Under the pieces are notes generated by a model. It did no database searches, was not told where the DNA came from, and saw only the letters and a program-made list of their open reading frames with translations. Below, in pieces: positions 1 to 14,685 of a stretch of DNA of 64,000 nucleotides. A program made the translations under genes and the position numbers. Location of the stretch: NCBI GenBank assembly GCA_012932295.1, contig JAAONU010000001.1, forward strand, positions 5,045,104 through 5,109,103. The letters run 5' to 3'. Every line of letters begins with the position of its first letter. Position 1 is the first letter of the stretch. The stretch comes from Cyclina sinensis (lineage: Eukaryota > Mollusca > Bivalvia > Venerida > Veneridae).

Positions 1-3000
1 GCGTATTCATGGTGGTTAGATGACATGTATATGAAGGCACGTTTACCACTTCCTATAAACTCGAACCCCGGCATGGTCTTCCCTAGACAGTTCTTCGAAA
101 ATCGTAACCAGCAACTAAGGTAATGTATTATAAAGGTATTGCTATATTCTATTGTTAAAAAATCTCTTCTCAAGTCATATGACCATACAAAGTGAAAATC
201 CTGTGATTTAAAAACTTTGAAAGTCATACAGCTTTGTGAATCTGTGTAATTTCGAAAACGACATTCTAGTGGACTTGAATTAAACCATCGTACTTAATTA
301 CTCAGACGAGCTTTATAATAAAAAACCCCAATCCTTTTTGATAATATTTGCTCAACCTTAGGAACTGTTATTTTAAACATTATTTTTAAGACTTTAAGAC
401 TTTAATTTAAGCTGTCAAAAAAGTTGCCATATAACCTCTTTATTAACAGTTGTTATGATCATCGCGTATTTATGAAGTTATTATACAGAAACGTGTTACA
501 TTCAAGCATTCATGGCACGATTTCGATTTTATTTAGATATGCGGCAAGACTGATTTCCGGGATTTTAGACTACAAGACAATTATAGATGCGTAAGTGCCA
601 TACTAGAGACTGTTACATATTTATTACAAGTGCTTCTTTTGTAAGACACTACAATGATCTAACACACGTTCTTCTAACACTTGTCCCGATACACAACAAC
701 GCTTGCATTGTGATACTGTGTTAAAATTTTGAAGTCCCAGCATGTTTTCTTTTATATCTTGACCGAGTTGTTTTGTATCTAAAGCAAACTGGTAAAATAA
801 GAAAATCTGTTATTTTGATTATTGCTCTGCCAGTTTTAACAAAGAAAGATTAAGATATGATTTTCTGAAGTGTCCCTTTCCTTTAAATTCATGTACTGTG
901 ATTATGACAAACCTGTCTTAACAGTCGTTTGATTTTTCCTCCAAATATTAGCAAAAGTCTTCCAGTAGATCGGTGTCGTCATAAGGTCAAAGGTCAGCCA
1001 CTCTGTATGGCTCAGTACTACAGACTGTTTACTTCCTACCGGGTACCTGGTGACATAAAAGATTCCCTCATACATCATTCCTCTCATGAAGCTGACACAG
1101 ACCATATCATTGTAGCATGCAAAAACCAGGTAATATTTAGGAAAAATACAAATATTACTTGCACAAGTTATGTCAAACTATTATTTGGTGTTTATGTAAG
1201 TCGAGTTTTTTTGGTAGATTTTATTACGTCATATATTAATTTGATACAAAACGATAGAATGTTTCACTAATGATAGATTACAAGGTTATTTAACATTATT
1301 CTGTACAATGCTGATATATAATGGTATGAATACAGAACAGGGAAGTATTAGAGGAGACGCTAGGTGGGAACAATAGGATATTTTCAGCTGTATACCAGAC
1401 TAAATATATCTCGTTTTATTCAGAACAATTATAAATCTTTTTCATTAATATTTTCCAAGAGAAATATTTTGTACAGGAAAAAAACAAACAAGTCAAATGT
1501 GTAGCAATTGCTTTATGAAAATAGCAATTCTGAAGTCTTACAACTGTTGTGATACTGTACGTTTGTGTGTAATATATAATAAAACCTCACCCAATACTGA
1601 AAATTATAGGGTTTTTTTACGCAAGTACAAATACAGAAATATTTATACTTTAAGGCCACACTATAAACATTGACGTCATCAGTTGAACATTTAAAATAGG
1701 CATTGAATAAACTTATGTCACCCAGACCAGATACACAACTGATTTTGAAATCAAAATTCATTCTTTGTCAGCTGTAGACGTGGCTTTGTAAATGTAAATT
1801 TGTATCTTCAAATTTGAGAACAGAAGTTAAGTAGTTCTTTAACCTCTTTCCAGTTCTTTGTTCTTGATCTCACATTAAACTTCCAACGACTGAGCGAAGA
1901 TGATGTGTTTACACAACTTGTTCGTATAGCTGAAATGGCGGACGAGGGTGCTGAAAATGCCGAACGTGTTGGCGCTTTGACCACTGCTCCACGTACATGC
2001 TGGGCAAAGGCTAGGGAAGACTTGTTAAAAGGTTTATATTATAATCGATTCTATAAGTATTTTAAAGTTTCGTATTAAGACCGCGTACTATAAGGCTGAG
2101 AAATTATTATTGCTTTCAAACAGTACCCTTTTTCATAGTTTTCTGATTTTAATCAAGGCAGTATATCTGATTTTTAGCCGTCTTATAATCGTTTTCATTA
2201 AAACACGACAGTAATAAATTAATGTTGAAATATGATAGTATTAAATTGCGACTATAAAGTTATTACTTTAAAAGATAAAGATTAGTAAACATAAACGAGA
2301 ATGCGTCTGTGTTAACTAAACTTTCGTTGTTTTTTCACATTTTTTGGATTAATTGTTTTCAGCTTCCACCAACAGAGCTTCATTGAAGCAAATCGAGCGG
2401 TGCATGTTGATTCTATGCCTTGATAGAAGTATCCCGATTACATTCAATCATCAGAGGAGCATTGACGAAACAAATATGAACATCAGAGATGACGTGTCAC
2501 TCATATCGCAAATGCTTCATGGACATGGAAGCAAAGTCAACAGTTGTAATCGTTGGTTCGATAAAACTATGCAGGTACTGTATATACAGTCATAATAATT
2601 TTAACACCTCTTTAATTGAATAATGAACTTTAATTGCTTCATTAGCAGAAGCCAGTGCTTGCATTGTGAAGTCTGTGATGCATCCTCATACTTACAATGG
2701 CCCCAATTAACCACCTCCAATTCGGGAGTTTACCATTCTATCCATCGATTGCTACTCATTCGATTTGTTAGATATTTTTTTGCATACTTATTAAAACAAA
2801 ACTTCCTACTAAATTTTCTTGCAGACATTTCACAACATTTATAAACATTTTTAGCTCATAACCTATTTAGGCCGTGTGAAAACTATCCAAGTTAAATTTA
2901 GAAATCGAGTATGTCCTTGCAAATGTTCCATTTTTGTGTCATTATTCAATTCAAGTGATAATGAATGGTGTTTAGAGCCATGTTTCAACCGTATTTTGAT

Positions 3001-6000
3001 ATGTGCTATCTAAATCTATGTTATAAATATTTTGTAGTTTATCATATGCCAGGATGGCGCTTGTGGGCTGAATTATGAACATTCTCCTTCAGAAGGAATA
3101 GCTGTGGTCCAACTTATAGAACATCTTCTAAAATATATGTAAGTGAAACGAATTCAAGCTTTCAAAAAGTATCCTAATTAAATTAGAAGCTTAAATGTTG
3201 AAATGCATGTGTCTTTAGTATTTTTTTCCATTTGAGCCAAGTGTCTAATTACGGATCATTACCCTATCTATCATTTAAAAATGGTTGATAATAATCAATT
3301 CGACTGAATGATAAAATTGATGTGTGTTTCTAACCTGCGTCCTGTGTATGTATATTAAAGGCAAGAGGTCCACGAAAAGAAATTACGTCGAATGCAGTCC
3401 ATTTGTGAGTTACCACAGCCAGAAAAGTTGACTTGGGAAATTTCAGATTTCGTTAGACAGGAAATACAGGCAGCTATTACCAGCATTGACAAGTAAGATA
3501 CGATTTAGAGAGATATATACTCATTCACGATAGTATATTTTATAAAAGCAAGACGCAGGAAATCAAACGATCCTGATGAATCATTGTCTTAATCACGGAC
3601 ATATAACTGTTGGGTTTAACAGTAAACGAAATGCGACTGTATTAAAATATTTACAATTCTATAAAAAAAAGAATGAAATTCTTGACCGAGATTTATTTCA
3701 CATTTGTTTGTACTTTGTTTTATTACAAGTAAACTTTAAGACAAGTATCTACCTTGTTTTGTTTTCTATATTAGCCTTTCAACAAAGACTAAGCAGGCAG
3801 TTTACGACATTACAAATGCGTATGAACATTATGCTCTTAAATCAAAATGAGAGTTATTTTGTTGTTTATAAAAGCTTGAAAAAAATCATTTACTCATGTA
3901 GAACCATTGACGACCTTGACCTTTATGTCCTCCGTTTCGACCATTTTGGAAAGGAGTTTCCGAAAGCTAACAACATGAGCCCAGATTCTTTCATTCAGCT
4001 GGCGTTGCAGTTAACATACTACAAGTAAGTTATTTCATTGGATCCTTAATGTTTCTTTTGCTTTACGTAAAAATATTTAACCAATTAAAGTTTTTAAACA
4101 TTTGGGACATAATTTTAATATACTTCCTGAATAGTACAGTTTTCTATGTATTTGAAAGTAAAAAAAAAACAAAGAAAACCAAAGAACCTTTTTCAATTCT
4201 GCCCTGAAATAAACAAATCATACTTTTTATAAACTTTACGTCAAGCAAAATAATGGTTAAGATGTAATGTGTTTATTTCCAAAGTGTTCATGCAGGCAGA
4301 AATAACTTTTCTTTCACTTCGTTAATAGCATGCTGTTAGGGTTAAATAAAACTGCGCATGCAGTTATACAATTAAAGAAACGTCATGGCGGAACTACACT
4401 GATTTACTGCTCTACTGCGTACTGTATTATTATCAAGAAGTAGAAATGTGGGAATCGCTGGTATAAAGATTGAATAAATCGATACAATTTCAATTTTAAA
4501 AAGTTCCTTTTTTGTAGCATTGACGAAAAAAGCACAGCTATTTCAATGAGAATATTTAGCCTACTAACTTAGTATGTTTGTCACTAAAGCGCTTTTCTCT
4601 GCCTGCGTGGGAGGCTCTTATTTGTATTAATTTGATTGTTTTATAGAATCCATGGAACACTTGTCTCTACTTACGAGAGTGCTTCCACACGGCGCTTCCG
4701 ACTTGGACGTGTGGATAACATTCGGGCAAATTCACCAGCAGCGTTAGAATGGGTCAAGGCCATGGTAGCAAAGAATGATTATACGGTAAAGATTCATATA
4801 ATGTTTATCTTGATTAAAACATTATATTAAATCAAATGATTAAGTGTTAGTTTGTAAATGTCGCCCTTCTAAAGAAATATTCCTTTTGCATGTTATGTGA
4901 GTTGCAATTGATGAACATTGTATCTTTCTAATTTATAAAAAAGCCGAAAACGTTTTATTGCATAAAACACACCCACAATTCAAGTAAGGATTGACTTAGA
5001 ACTGTTATAAGAACACAATTTCTGGCATAACAAAGATGACTTGAAAGGAAACAATATTCTAAAATGTATTTGATTACTAGTGAAGTGCTGACGTGTAACT
5101 GCACATATAATCACATGATGACTTATGAAGGAATTACACATGTTGATTTTGCAACAACTCATGGGCAAATTATCATACACTGAAGTGTTAATATCCGGCA
5201 TGGACACACAACATAAGAATACAAATCTGTGCACGCGCGGATAATAACTATTAAAGAGAGTTGTTGAGAAAGACCAAGACTACTCTATATCAGTTTTTAA
5301 TTGAAACAATATACAGATCCGGAAGCCATTTTAAATTTTGTATATTGTATGAATTTTGTAAATTGGAATATGAGTTACCATCTATCGATACATTCTATTT
5401 CTTGAAGTATACACTGAACCAAATCTAAGTTTAACAGAAATTGTGTATCTAGAAACATTCTTCCAAATATTGTTTGTTAAAAAGTATGCATTTGCACTTT
5501 ATCTTGGTAAACAGGACGAAGAAAAGATGGTGTTACTGAGAAAAGCAATGCAGTGGCAGACAATGATTATGACACAGGTAAATTGAAACAGGACATATCA
5601 GGATAGAAACTGTAGCTTATCAATAAATCATTAATTAATATACCACGCAATCTGTACTGACATGGATCAATGGTAATTCAATCCTATAATATAAACCAAA
5701 GTATAACCCGGTAACAGTATATTTCGTACTTGGAAAAATATATCAATGATATAGATAGAGTCAGAAAAAACGCGAACAAATTATACTCAATATTCTGAAT
5801 ATGATTACAGCCGTATGATCGTAAAATATTTTTTCTTCCATCAAGAGAAATAAGTGGAAGTTCGAGTTAATTAGGCCTATTTAGATTATTACTATCATCT
5901 ACTAACCTTTGGCAATGTAACTTGCATATCAAGGTTATTGGACACCAAACGAATAATACATTTTTTTCTTAACAATACAATTAGACAAACTACAGATCAT

Positions 6001-7136
6001 AGGCACAAGTTACTATGTGTACACATCTTATGCTTACCACACAACCAAAGGTGGTTTCTATTTAATATTACTGTCTTGAACATTTCAGACAATACTTGGT
6101 AATGGAATGGACTGTCATTTACTTGGCCTGCGGGAGATTGCAGTTGAAAATAATATTCCTTTGCCAGACATATTCACTGACGAGACGTACAAGAAGGCAA
6201 ACCACTTTACACTTTCCACTAGCCAGGTTTGTGTGTTGATTTTCTATGTACACGTACTTGTTCAGGACATTAATATGTATGTGGCCCAATACTTATGGAA
6301 CTGTGTTTCAAAATGACAAGAAGTGACTGATAACTATTACTAGCACAAAATGAAAAATTTCTAGACCTTTTTTTCTATTTGTTATACAAATCGTCAAATT
6401 TACATTTCCTTAGAATTATAAAGATAAACGTCCTCTTGTGTAACTAATTAAAATTTGCGTTGCTGCATTTCACTGACCGTAGTAAAGGATATATTGAATT
6501 GTAGATACATAGAAAATCAAAATGCTTTCTTTAACGACAAAATTTTCTATATTTTCGTAGGACCTACAAAATCATCGAAATCATTAGATTAACCCAAGTG
6601 ACCTTTGAAACATTAAAAAAGATATTTTCTACAATCAGTCAATCAGTCAGTACGAGATTAATATCGATTTTTTTTTACAAAACATTATTTGTCTACCTGC
6701 ATGTTAATCATTCTATTTCCACTAAGTGTCAAATGCAACATAGAAAGAAAAGTCGGTGACCAGTATATAAATATTCTAGGTCAACACGACAATGGACACA
6801 TTTATGTGTTACGGGCCGGTAGTTCCGGATGGATACGGCGTTTGCTACAATCCACATCCTTATGACATCATTGTCTGTATCGCAGCATTCAAATCACATG
6901 CTGAAACACAATCTGACCACTTCGCCTACACGCTTGAAGGGAGCTTACTGCAGATGCAAGAACTTTGTAACAAAACAAATGAACACTTTGATATTGTCAC
7001 CGACAAAACACAGGTCGCCACTGTGGCAAATGGGCCAGTTCACAACGGAAGTGATGTTATGGATCAGAAGATAACTAAACAAAAGTTTGATTCAGCATTA
7101 AATGGAAACGACCATTTAAAAAAACGAAATGACTAA
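1..7136 (+). CDS. ChAT: Choline O-acetyltransferase, 5'-truncated (12 exons visible)
   Basis: Transfers acetyl from acetyl-CoA to choline to make acetylcholine in cholinergic neurons. Exons read by eye: 1-119, 537-590, 952-1129, 1854-2031, 2363-2574, 3038-3138, 3361-3492, 3902-4024, 4647-4785, 5515-5577, 6089-6226, 6780-7136. All have GT/AG borders and compatible phases, giving 597 residues plus stop; vertebrate ChAT is about 640, so the N-terminal coding part lies upstream of the window. Family marks in order: WWLDDMY, GQPLCM, HIIVAC, the catalytic-His motif YEHSPSEG (His codon 3080-3082), RVDNIR, DETY, STSQ and [11 protein letters not shown]. The V-D-N residues (codons 4711-4719) are those of choline rather than carnitine acyltransferases, and the FFVLD segment also follows ChAT rather than CrAT. 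The last ~45 residues are poorly conserved. A carnitine acetyltransferase is the only serious alternative and fits worse. Confidence 0.93.
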
Positions 7137-7490
7137 AGTCTATAAAGTTATAGTTAACATTGTTATGCACTGTTACACAATTTATTGTCAACATTCAGAT
7201 ATATAGTTATGTTATCTATGTTAAGATTTACCAGACGTCCTTTTGAAGGCATTAAAAGTCAGTGAATTCCGTGCATGTATTGATTGTGTAAAGGAAAGTC
7301 CATACATTTTGTATATGTAAGTTTTGTGTACCCGTACCATTATTACAGTATATATTGCAATGAATTTTAACATTTTAGAAAGAAGAAATGAATTTTATAC
7401 AAGTAAGAGAAACATGGGTATGTTCGGTACCATGTTCAATATGCAACCTACAGAAAAACGTTAAAAAATAAAGAAAGTTGAAACAAAGGT
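7137..7490 (+). other. Probable ChAT 3' UTR with poly(A) signal
   Basis: AT-rich sequence directly after the ChAT stop codon. An AATAAA hexamer sits at 7467-7472, so the transcript may end near 7490. Only the hexamer is seen; the end site is inferred. Confidence 0.5.
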
Positions 7491-7635
7491 GGAATTTCAA
7501 AGAGATCTTTGAGAGAAACTAAATTTAGACACTTGAATTACTTTCAACCATGGTGAGATTTTATGTTTGGCTAAAAGGTTTTCCTTTTAAAATGGACAAA
7601 TTATATGTTTTTAAGGGGTTTAGCCATCAAACGCT

Positions 7636-8290
7636 TGCTTAGCTCATCTAAGCATACAGTGCTCACTGTGAGAGATTGTAATCGCTTAATGTCCGATGTT
7701 TGTTTGTCAATGTGTGTGTCTGTTGATCTTAACTGATCATAACAACATTTTGAATGATATTTTGCATCCAACAAACATGAAAGTTGATCAGGATGATTAT
7801 CTTGATGATTTTAGGTCAAATATGAATACTGTTCAGGAAGGGTAAATAAATTGATCACTGACTTAAATCAAAGAAAACCTTATAAACGCTCATTTTAAAC
7901 TCGGCCATCATGAATTCTGGACAAATTGTTTGTGTTGATAATCTCTCTGGATCAGTTTAAACATAAGTAACCTGCGAACAAAAAAAACAGGTCATCGATT
8001 GCATAAGTCAAAAGAAAACTTTCAAATGCGCTATATGTTTCTTGGTGAACTCAGTCATCATGATGCTTGGTCAAACTGTTTGTCTTGATGATGTCTGGGT
8101 CAGTTTCGAATTTGTGACACCTGGGGTAAAAACTAGCTCACTGTTTTAAATCGAAGGAAAACTTCAGTGGCATCATTTTGCATTTAGTCATGATTCTTAC
8201 TGTTTGACTTGGTAATGTCCAGTTCAAATGAGTCATTTAGGGTCAGTAATTAGCTCACTACCTGAAATAACTGTGATAGTGAACAGGGCT
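7636..8290 (+). repeat. Degraded hairpin-ended bivalve repeat with ~130-150 bp internal units
   Basis: Starts with an eroded hairpin-type end (gctcatctaagcat... gtgctcactgtgag) followed by a relic of the gtccgt stretch. Three or more diverged tandem units follow, each carrying a 'cttggtcaaactgtttg / ttgatgatgtc' core; the matching 'gtcatcatga' landmarks fall near 7904, 8054 and 8187. The architecture matches the better preserved element at 30758-32226 in opposite orientation. No coding potential is seen. Confidence 0.55.
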
Positions 8291-8299
8291 ATATTATTA

Positions 8300-11200
8300 C
8301 CCATCCATATGAACATTAATCGGAAAATAACCGTGTTCCCTTTGCTGCTTTCATGTTAAATATAAGTTACAGCAAGGTTTGCAGTATTTTTAGTAGTTTG
8401 TATTTTTGAAATGTGTACTCAGTATCTGTATAATATGTACAAGAAATGACAATTTTGACTTAGCAGAGTTAGATTTTTTATGCTGAGTATGCTTTTTTGT
8501 TTCAATGACATTCATTGGTCTTTATGTTTGTGCAATGGTAGACAGCTGAGCAATATAGGATTGTCATGGCGCTCTTACTTGTTTAAGCTCCTATCTATTG
8601 GTTAGTCCAGTAATATTGGGAAAGTACTTCAAGTCATCAACAGTATTTTAATGGAGGATATGTGCTGAAATACGTTCTTGTTCATAATTTTCATTTTATT
8701 TTGAACCTGAACAATTTATTAATTGCCTAGGTACCTTAAGTAGTTTTATAAAAAAGAAAATAAGTATACAGAGAGTAGAATGTGATGCGATTTTATTTAG
8801 TAATGATTTGATATCTTAAACACTTAGATAGATGACAATTTGTAATTTGGCCAGCTTAAATCATAATCTTGCAATTTTTAATTACGGTGTTTTTCAAAAT
8901 TGAAATTTCATATTATAATTATAACATAGAATTACCACTTATATTGATTTACTAAGTTTAAGATAAAAGTTATATTATAATTTAAAACGACCAGGCTGAA
9001 GTTCAGATAAATGCTTGGAACTCAGAGCATGTTCACAAACCATGTAAAATATATATGAAAAAATACATGTTTTCACCTATGATGTATGAAAACAAGCAAT
9101 GAAATACAGGTTAAATTTTATCTATAACTAGGGATACGTAAACGATTTTGCCCTGTACAACTTTATTAAAGCAAAATAAAATATTGTGATCAGTGAAAGT
9201 ATTTCAGAAAAGAAAAGACAATGTTTATTTGTCTAACACTACATACATACATACATCAGTACTTATCATGTGCTTATTTATTAACCAAAACTGTTAGGGA
9301 AACTCTGACAACTTATATAACTTAAAATGTTGATTTGTTCGGATGTACTTTAATACAAACAAAATAAGTGTTTAAATAACCTTTTTAGGTAACTTAGAAA
9401 GGCGTTAATCTGTAAATATAACTTAGATTAGTTACTTAGGTTAGACCGATTGTTATTATGTTGTTAAAAGATATTGTCATCTATATTATATTATTGTTGA
9501 ACACACTTGTTACGTTGTGATAAAATACCGGAATAAGTTCAGAATATTAGTCACTTAGCGCTCATTAAATAACCCTCCATATGGTGGCATTCCTTTTGAA
9601 AATATATGTTACACTTGTTTACGTCAAGCTGTTTAGATATTTAGATATTTATTGGGAGTTGTTGTTTAATGTTTATGATCAGTAATAAAGAATGCAACAC
9701 ACATTACTTGTTATTTTCCTATGTACCATTTATTAAACAGCACACACGCAAAAACAAATTTAAAAAACAAACAAAAAAAACGGTGTCGAGCGTGTAAGAT
9801 ATTTAATTTATTGTTATATATATATGTGTGTGTAATGAGCTTTTAATATGTGTAAGTTGAGACATTTTTCCCTAAGATAATGGCATCTTTGTACTAGCAA
9901 ATCCACATAATGTGACAAAAATAGAACGAGATAAACTCTTTTGTGCCAAAATGTATTTTTTAAGCACTTAGAATTTTAGAGAAAAATCCTTGCTGTATCT
10001 AGTAAGAATTTACTCACTTATCACTAGTTGTTTAAACGTTTGTTACGACAATACAGTGTGTTTCAAATCATTCAAAGAATATTACTTGCCATCGTAGGAA
10101 TCATTTGAGTACATGTTATTTAATCTAATAAAGAGCAAGATCTGAAGTTCCAAGCAAAGAAGTTATAATGTTTACATTCTTACAAAAAAACTTTTTAATT
10201 ATTCCGGTATTCATGTTTCAGTCATACATTCAACTTTACATTTACAGATCTAAATATTTACAAAAGACTGAATACACAAAATAGACAATCAGTGAAAAAG
10301 CATCGCAGAAAAGTATTCAATTATTGTTAACTGTCATGTTTGAATAACGAACGTTGTTCCGTTTTGACAATTATGTCAGAATTTCTTCCCTACTTTGCCG
10401 ATTTATCAGCAATTCTTCGGCGTGATTTCCGTTTATATCCGGAGTAAATATTGTAGTCTCTTACCAGCTACATAAAAGACTGTTTTTGCTCCATTCATTG
10501 CATGATCAACTGATGCTATAATGGTAAACATATAAAAGCGATCACATAAACATGATTACCTACCGATTCCTTTGTTTGGAAGTAGTCTATAAATACGTTA
10601 TAGTCCGCTTAAGAGGCCTATAATTATCTCTAGACCTGTTCTATTTCTTTTGTTTATAGTACAATAGTGGTCCGTGCATATGACAAAAAGTATTGACGGA
10701 GGCTATTTTCTGTCAATTAACAACAACTGCTCTGAAAACAGTTGATATGATGCACTTTTTGCAAAGTAATGAGAATACATTAAAGAATATTCTTGTAAGT
10801 TTAAGGAAGAATATCACGTTCCAAGTAGAATGAAATTTGTTGGGTCTGTGCAGTTCTTAGTATTTTGTAAAAATCAATGTTTCAACTGCAGAAAAAGTTA
10901 TTAGTTTGATTATGTCACTTTGATAATATTAAATACATACCATGTAAAGAATTTTATATACTAGAATTTTTTAAGGAAAATATTGATATATAACGGTTTT
11001 GGCTTATTTCTATATTTACCATGTAGACAGAAATATAGATACCTGATATTTGTTGTAATATACATGTGAGCATTTTGACACAATTTTTAAAAGTATATGT
11101 TGCGGGGCTTGGATTTCCATTGTAACGCATTTTCCTCCGCCTTTTTACAAATTCGAGTGATAAATTTTATTCCATCTTAAAAAAGCTATTAAATTCTAAA

Positions 11201-11500
11201 CATAATGCTTTTGTAACCATGACAACAGGGTTGCTAAATGCCTTTTATCAATTTTTTTTCAGAAATAGCAACATTTCCTTCTTATTTCTATATAATTTTT
11301 TTAGCGGGGAATGTATTAGAAACCATCATAATATTTTTACTCTAAGTGATAAAACAATCTTAGCATTTTTTGAGCAGCTGAAATATCAAAGGTAACAAAG
11401 TCCTAAGAATTACACAAACCTAACAAATTCATTCTATCCTAAGAATATAGTACAATTCTGCCCTTTATTAAAGTCAGGTATGTATGTATATTTCAATTGA
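8300..11500. other. AT-rich intergenic DNA, no gene recognised
   Basis: No frame shows a protein I recognise and no RNA gene is evident. There are short simple runs only, such as a small catacatacat run near 9240. Scattered poly(A)/poly(T) tracts are present. Confidence 0.6.
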
Positions 11501-11505
11501 ATCAA

Positions 11506-11694
11506 ATCACGCTGGCTTGCGGAAGGCCGATGGTTCTACTCAGGTGCCAACTCGGGCCTGAAATAATGTCCGAAGGGGAACCTTGGGTCTTTCTCCACCA
11601 TTCAAAGCTGGAAAGTCGCCATTTGATCTACATTGTGTCGGTGTTACTTAAAACCCAACAAATATATTAATAAATAAATAGATAGATAAATAAT
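11506..11694 (+). mobile_element. SINE-like element (conserved mollusc SINE 3' domain)
   Basis: Contains the run ggaaagtcgccatttgat ... tgtcggtgttacttaaaacccaac, preceded by gtctttctccacc, and ends in a simple ataaataaatagataga tail. I recognise this block as a frequent 3' domain of bivalve SINEs. The tRNA-like head is absent or eroded, so the copy looks 5'-truncated. Confidence 0.6.
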
Positions 11695-11699
11695 TAAAT

Positions 11700-12815
11700 G
11701 TTAACTTAAGATTAAAAACTCCCAAAATTTCAAATTCTGTAAACTTGATCATATAGAAATAGCTTTTAGGCCATGAAATTAATTGGCGCAATCTAAAACT
11801 AGTGTTTTAATTATGATTTCATTGATTTCATTTCGTAAACAAATTTCAGTCTTTACGATTGAAAGACTTTTTTTCCAACGAGAGACAGTGTTTAGATCGA
11901 GACAACGTCTTTCAATCTAAGAAAAGTCTCTGACTTGAAAAAGTGCCGATGAACCAGCGATCTCCGGCTAAAAGCAATCTATGGAAAAATTATATCGACT
12001 TCATGAAAGAATGACAGTTAAAAATTTTATTAGGTCTAATTAAGTGTTATATTCCTGAATAATCTGTAAATTAACAGATATTGTATACATTTACCGGTTT
12101 AAAGAATTTTCAATCTGTAAATATACAAGTTGATATATGAAATGTTGTGAAATAACGTTTATAATTCTCAAAACTGCAGGATCAAATTTTTCTGGAAAAT
12201 CTGTAAATTTTATATATTATTTGTAAATTCACAGGTTGTTTGCAAATATAACGCTTTCCTAGATAATCCCCAGATATGACAATGAGATGCTTTAGAACAG
12301 ACGTAAAAAAATAAAACTCACCTTTCCTTAAAAAATATCCACAGCCTGCGACAGGATCTGAACTTTTTTTTTCATTTTTTTCTAAGATCTGCGACAATTT
12401 GTCATTTGTTTCATACCCTGACAAGTCCATCTTTTGAAGATGTATATTAATCACGACAATTTGTACCAGTTATGCACATATTATCTGTGCAACGAAATCT
12501 TTTGTATTTATTGATTGCAAAGATATTTACAGGCGCTTAAAACGGTATATGCAATTTGACATATCAAGACTGTAACCGCATCGATTTTCTTCTTTTTTAT
12601 GAACTTTTTTTATTTTAATGCAGACCTCTTCCGAGAATGATAACTGACTTACCTACATGTTCTTTTGTTTTTAAACAGTACCTGGACAAGCAGAATGGTA
12701 CAGCCAGGCCGGTCACTATAACTCAACCCTGAGATAAATTCAATGTAATAAATACATCATTTTGTAGGTTAGAGTTAAAGTTCATCAAGTCAGCTCGTAA
12801 TTATTTGTTCTTATG
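11700..12815. other. AT-rich intergenic DNA
   Basis: Nothing recognisable. A short minus-strand open frame at 12182-12454 has low-complexity composition and no family resemblance. Confidence 0.5.
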
Positions 12816-13020
12816 AGAGCCTGTTAGCGCAAATGTGAGGTTGGTGCACCCTAGAACCTGGTTTAAACCCAAGTGGCAAATATTTTGCAACTGACCGTTC
12901 CACGGCGGTAACCCCGCTGATTCTCGTTTCCGTTAATTGTTTGTGGTGTCCTTTTCTAACTGATCAATATATAAAAATATCCTCTCTTTTCCTCTCTACT
13001 TTTGGACTGTAGAGGGAGGC
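12816..13020 (+). repeat. Possible eroded tRNA-derived SINE
   Basis: A tRNA-like stretch (agcctgttagcgcaaatg, then a B-box-like gaacctggtttaaaccc) is followed by a GC-richer body and a pyrimidine-rich end. Composition stands out from its AT-rich neighbours. The family is not identified. Confidence 0.35.
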
Positions 13021-14449
13021 TATGGTTTTTAATGTGGTTCTCACTCTTTTTTTACAATGTAACCTTCGTCGACCAGGTTTCTTTTAATTTCTTGTATGTC
13101 GTTTCTAGAAGGGGACTACACCAATGACAATTACCATAAAAATAGGAGTAACATCGTGGTATACGACAAATGGACCTGCCAATATGTTTTGTTTTCACTT
13201 GTAAAACTCTCTGAAACGCCGATGTCATTGTGTACAATATGATAGGTTACATAAATGAACTTAGTTCTTTTTGGATAAACAAAACTGTTAAAAATGCATT
13301 TTATTCCTGATAGGTCAAATGTTGTGACTGTTGTTTCGTTTCATTTACGTGGCTAACAATTGTGTATGTCGATTTTTTTATTGTTTGTGGTCTAATACTT
13401 TCGTACCAATGCGTGATTAGTATTGAGTCATTTCAGTCACAAGCACTCAATGGTCGCATGAGAAATTGACTGAAATTACATGTGTTATGATTAAACCAGA
13501 CACAATAAGGACAATAATTGTTTTGTTATTTGACAGTTGGTATAAATATTTGGTCGTTCTTTATAACGATTAATCTCTTACAGTATGACGTTCTATTTTG
13601 CATGTAGTTAATTTATTTTCGTTAGTTTTAATTCACAGAATTATGAAATTTATATTTTACGATGTTACTTTTCTGCTTATCTGCTTAGTGAAATGATAAA
13701 TACGACGACCGAAATTAGAGGTTAAAACTAAACAAAATGTTATGATTTGTTGAAAACTGTATAAAAATTAAACATCGTTGTCCAATGAAATCTACCTGTA
13801 TAAATATCTCTTCTCACAAAACCGAAAATAAATTTCCGGTGCTCGTTATTTAAGGTACATCTTCCTTTTTCCCCGTGATCGCTGATCTTTTAAAAGTAAT
13901 GACCGAGTGCATCGGACGAAATGTTGTGACTAAACAATATTATAATGGCGCCATATGTTCAATGCAGTTTCATTTAAGCATCACTTTTAGTCCTCATATT
14001 TCTAATTTTCCCTAACGAGATGAGGTTGATTTTGGTCCTCTTGAACAAAGCCATGGGTTATCTTTTCCTTAACAGTAAAAGTATTAAACTTTACAATAAG
14101 CATTGTGCTGAGAAAGTACGACAGTTATCCTACAAGGAATCGGCTATAGAGTATTGTCCTCTTGTTCCCCTGTGCTGTAATATAAAACGAAATATTTCAC
14201 TTCAGTCTTCTTAGTTCTTAAATATTTCATTAATAATCAACCACCAAACAAATAACTGTCTTGCAAAACGAGCAAAATTAATCAACTCTACCAAATCTGG
14301 CAGTGAGATGCTCTCATTTCAGGAAACGACATCTCCATAGACTACTACTGAATATTATATTTGATTAACCCAGGTGTCTAAAACAATAATATATCTTTTA
14401 CGTACATCAACAATCCTAGGGTGGAATACATCTTGTATAATAGATTTAC

Positions 14450-14451
<2 letters not shown>
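13021..14451. other. Intergenic DNA, no gene recognised
   Basis: Short frames at 13052-13237 (minus) and 14020-14214 (plus) lack motifs, conserved spacing or splice support. I see no feature to annotate. Confidence 0.5.

Positions 14452-14511
<60 letters not shown>
14452..14511. repeat. (TA)n microsatellite
   Basis: About 60 uninterrupted bases of alternating T and A, readable directly. It produces an artefactual Tyr-Ile open frame. Confidence 0.95.
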
Positions 14512-14518
<7 letters not shown>

Positions 14519-14685
14519 TTATGGTGACTCCTTTTAAATTGATTCCTGTTACGAGCTCACGAGAAAATCAGAATCGTGTCTTAAGTGAAATTTACATCGT
14601 TAAAAGAGTATGGATAAGGACACACTTAAAACCACGCTAGCTTTTTAAGTTAATGATTTTGAGTTTTATATTTCAGGATATTGTT

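Noticed and set aside
13052..13237. 61-residue minus frame with several cysteines
   Set aside because: No family resemblance, no signal peptide and no supporting neighbouring exon.
14374..14640. 88-residue frame with an Ile-Tyr run
   Set aside because: Created by the (TA)n microsatellite.
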